A DNA stretch of 64,000 nucleotides from an uncultured Prevotella sp. (GTDB lineage: Bacteria; Bacteroidota; Bacteroidia; Bacteroidales; Bacteroidaceae). Under the pieces are notes generated by a model. The model had not been told where the DNA came from, did not search any database, and was given only the letters and a program-made list of their open reading frames with translations. Positions within the stretch are counted from its first letter, which is position 1; each line of letters opens with the position of its first letter. This document shows, piece after piece, positions 63,162 to 64,000 of this stretch. The translations under genes were made by a program, and so were the position numbers. The stretch spans positions 25,319-89,318 of the forward strand of contig CAMVOS010000006.1 of NCBI GenBank assembly GCA_947169185.1, in the 5' to 3' direction.

Positions 63162-63533
63162 TTAAATTGCCAGCTCCATCAACATCTCCTTGATGACGAT
63201 GCGCTTCTCCAGCCGCTTGTGTCTCGACTTGTTGATGGTGCCGGTCAGCGCCTTCTTCAGCCCTTCCTCCGACGATTTCTTGGCCATGTCGGCCGATAGC
63301 TTGCTCATTTCAGAGAACTTCATCTCCAACGATGCTTTATCCTCCTTCAACGTGGCGGCCTCCTTCCGCAGTGCCGTTATTTCCTCGTCTTGCTCGGCTA
63401 CACGTTGTTTCAGGCATTCGTTCTCCGCAAACAAATCATCCACCCAATTTAAAAAATTGAGCCCTTGCCTTGCGAAGTCTCTGAGGTTTTCAAGTGGGGC
63501 CTCGTCCCCCTGCTTTGCAATTGTTGCTTCCAT
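63162..63533 (-). CDS. Small coiled-coil protein of unknown function
   Basis: 123 residues, not recognised. The middle (about 37-95) is a strong coiled coil with heptad leucines (LKQRVAEQDEEITALRKEAA), and the end is basic (KSRHKRLEKRIVIKEML). No signal peptide or membrane segment. Its stop codon lies two bases from the right inverted repeat of the RAYT element, so the 3' end may have been trimmed when the element inserted. A -7 box is found about 70 bases upstream. Confidence 0.75.
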   Translation of the reverse strand: MEATIAKQGDEAPLENLRDFARQGLNFLNWVDDLFAENECLKQRVAEQDEEITALRKEAATLKEDKASLEMKFSEMSKLSADMAKKSSEEGLKKALTGTINKSRHKRLEKRIVIKEMLMELAI

Positions 63534-63604
63534 TGTAAAATGAATTTTTAGTATTTATATTGAAAGTAAATCCCCCCGCCATTTTTTGAGGGCGAAAAGG
63601 ATTG

Positions 63605-63612
63605 CAAAGATA
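63605..63612 (-). promoter_or_regulatory. -7 box for the coiled-coil gene
   Basis: Minus-strand TATCTTTG, 72 bases before the ATG. No good -33 TTTG was found; the upstream side is the hairpin at 63619-63652. Confidence 0.45.
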
Positions 63613-63618
63613 GCAAAA

Positions 63619-63652
63619 AATTCCGCTTTCATCGATAGGAAAAAGCGGAATT
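63619..63652 (-). terminator. Hairpin with T-run on the minus strand
   Basis: AATTCCGCTTT (63619-63629) and AAAGCGGAATT (63642-63652) pair perfectly over 11 bases. On the minus strand the stem is followed by Ts, so it may end a transcript coming from the right. Confidence 0.6.
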
Positions 63653-63682
63653 CTGTGAGACTTTAATATTTATTAGCGTTCA

Positions 63683-63790
63683 GCACAAAATGCCCTTTTT
63701 GTGCAACATCTAGCATAACTCTCTGATGCTGTGTGCTGTGTCTTCACACGGCTCATCTATCCCCGTGTATCAGGGGTACGCCCCGTGATA
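63683..63790. other. Hairpin-rich non-coding stretch, possible structured RNA
   Basis: No protein gene was found in 63534-64000. GCACAAAA/TTTTGTGC (63683-63704) forms a stem. CCCCGTG occurs at 63761 and 63781 on either side of GGGG (63773-63776), giving two mutually exclusive stems. No known RNA family was recognised. Confidence 0.35.
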
Positions 63791-63855
63791 GGTTTTCACT
63801 GCAGGATTTTTTATCACTTCATGCTGTCTCCGTGTTACCCTTATTAATCAAAAAA

Positions 63856-63889
63856 AACCTCCCCCGCACTTCGCAGCGCAGGGAGGGTT
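63856..63889 (-). terminator. Intrinsic terminator on the minus strand near the right edge
   Basis: CCTCCC (63858-63863) pairs with GGGAGG (63881-63886), with an inner CGC/GCG stem and a small loop. On the minus strand at least seven Ts follow (the As at 63851-63857). It would end a gene or RNA entering from the right. Confidence 0.75.
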
Positions 63890-64000
63890 AACAATTCAAC
63901 TTTTTCTTAATGCTTATTCGAGTTACCGTTGTAACTCAGTTGCTTTTCCTGACTTCGTCGATTTTTGTCAATTAAAATTTTGACATCTGATTATCAGTAT

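Overview
The window looks like chromosomal DNA from a member of the Bacteroidales, most likely Prevotellaceae (Prevotella, Segatella or Xylanibacter type). The evidence is the repeated promoter pattern TTTG-N19-21-TAnnTTTG typical of Bacteroidetes, the very long acidic insertion in Rho, a Nudix-type arabinose regulator in an ara operon, a PPi-dependent phosphofructokinase, and many genes without Shine-Dalgarno sequences. No rRNA or tRNA gene and no CRISPR array was seen. Most of the window is ordinary core chromosome. One putative mobile element (a RAYT transposase with inverted ends) lies near the right end.

Layout. 0.1-3.3 kb: panE (minus) and the chaperone htpG (plus). 3.3-15.7 kb: a long minus-strand run. 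Its upstream part is a five-gene eukaryotic-like phospho-signalling module in the order zinc-ribbon protein, Ser/Thr kinase with membrane segments, four-fold AAA+ ATPase, FHA protein, PP2C phosphatase. It continues without a visible promoter into metA, a U32-type RNA-hydroxylation protein and a zinc-ribbon membrane protein. 15.8-20.5 kb: M13 peptidase, ABC-F ATPase and engB (minus). 20.6-24.6 kb: secreted 5'-nucleotidase, nudC and a MORN-GH25 lysozyme (plus). 24.6-27.6 kb: trmN6-like methyltransferase, a secreted SH3b protein and nspC (minus). 28-32.7 kb: a second ABC-F protein, then grpE-dnaJ-folC (plus).

32.8-35.1 kb: galactose genes galM-galK. 35.2-44.2 kb: an L-arabinose operon (secreted mutarotase, sodium/sugar symporter, AraR-type regulator, araD, araA, araB) with a CapA-family lipoprotein at its end. 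44.2-48.7 kb: metH-metF. 48.9-50.8 kb: rho. 51-53.5 kb (minus): pfp followed by a second GH25 lysozyme. 53.7-62.1 kb: a probable seven-gene plus-strand operon with a small unknown protein, an acyltransferase, a large Zn amidase, another small unknown protein, a YgiQ-type radical SAM protein, a PP2C-like protein and a membrane TPR-HTH regulator. 62.2-63.2 kb: the RAYT element. 63.2-64 kb: a coiled-coil gene and a non-coding stretch rich in hairpins.

The most interesting points are the kinase/AAA/FHA/phosphatase/zinc-ribbon module, matching sigma-54-like promoters in front of htpG and grpE-dnaJ-folC, families of short period-7 and palindromic repeats that sit inside coding sequences while keeping the frame, a metF terminator whose loop carries the -33 element of the rho promoter, and a hairpin-rich non-coding segment at the right edge. 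All functions are inferred from reading the sequence. No database search was run.
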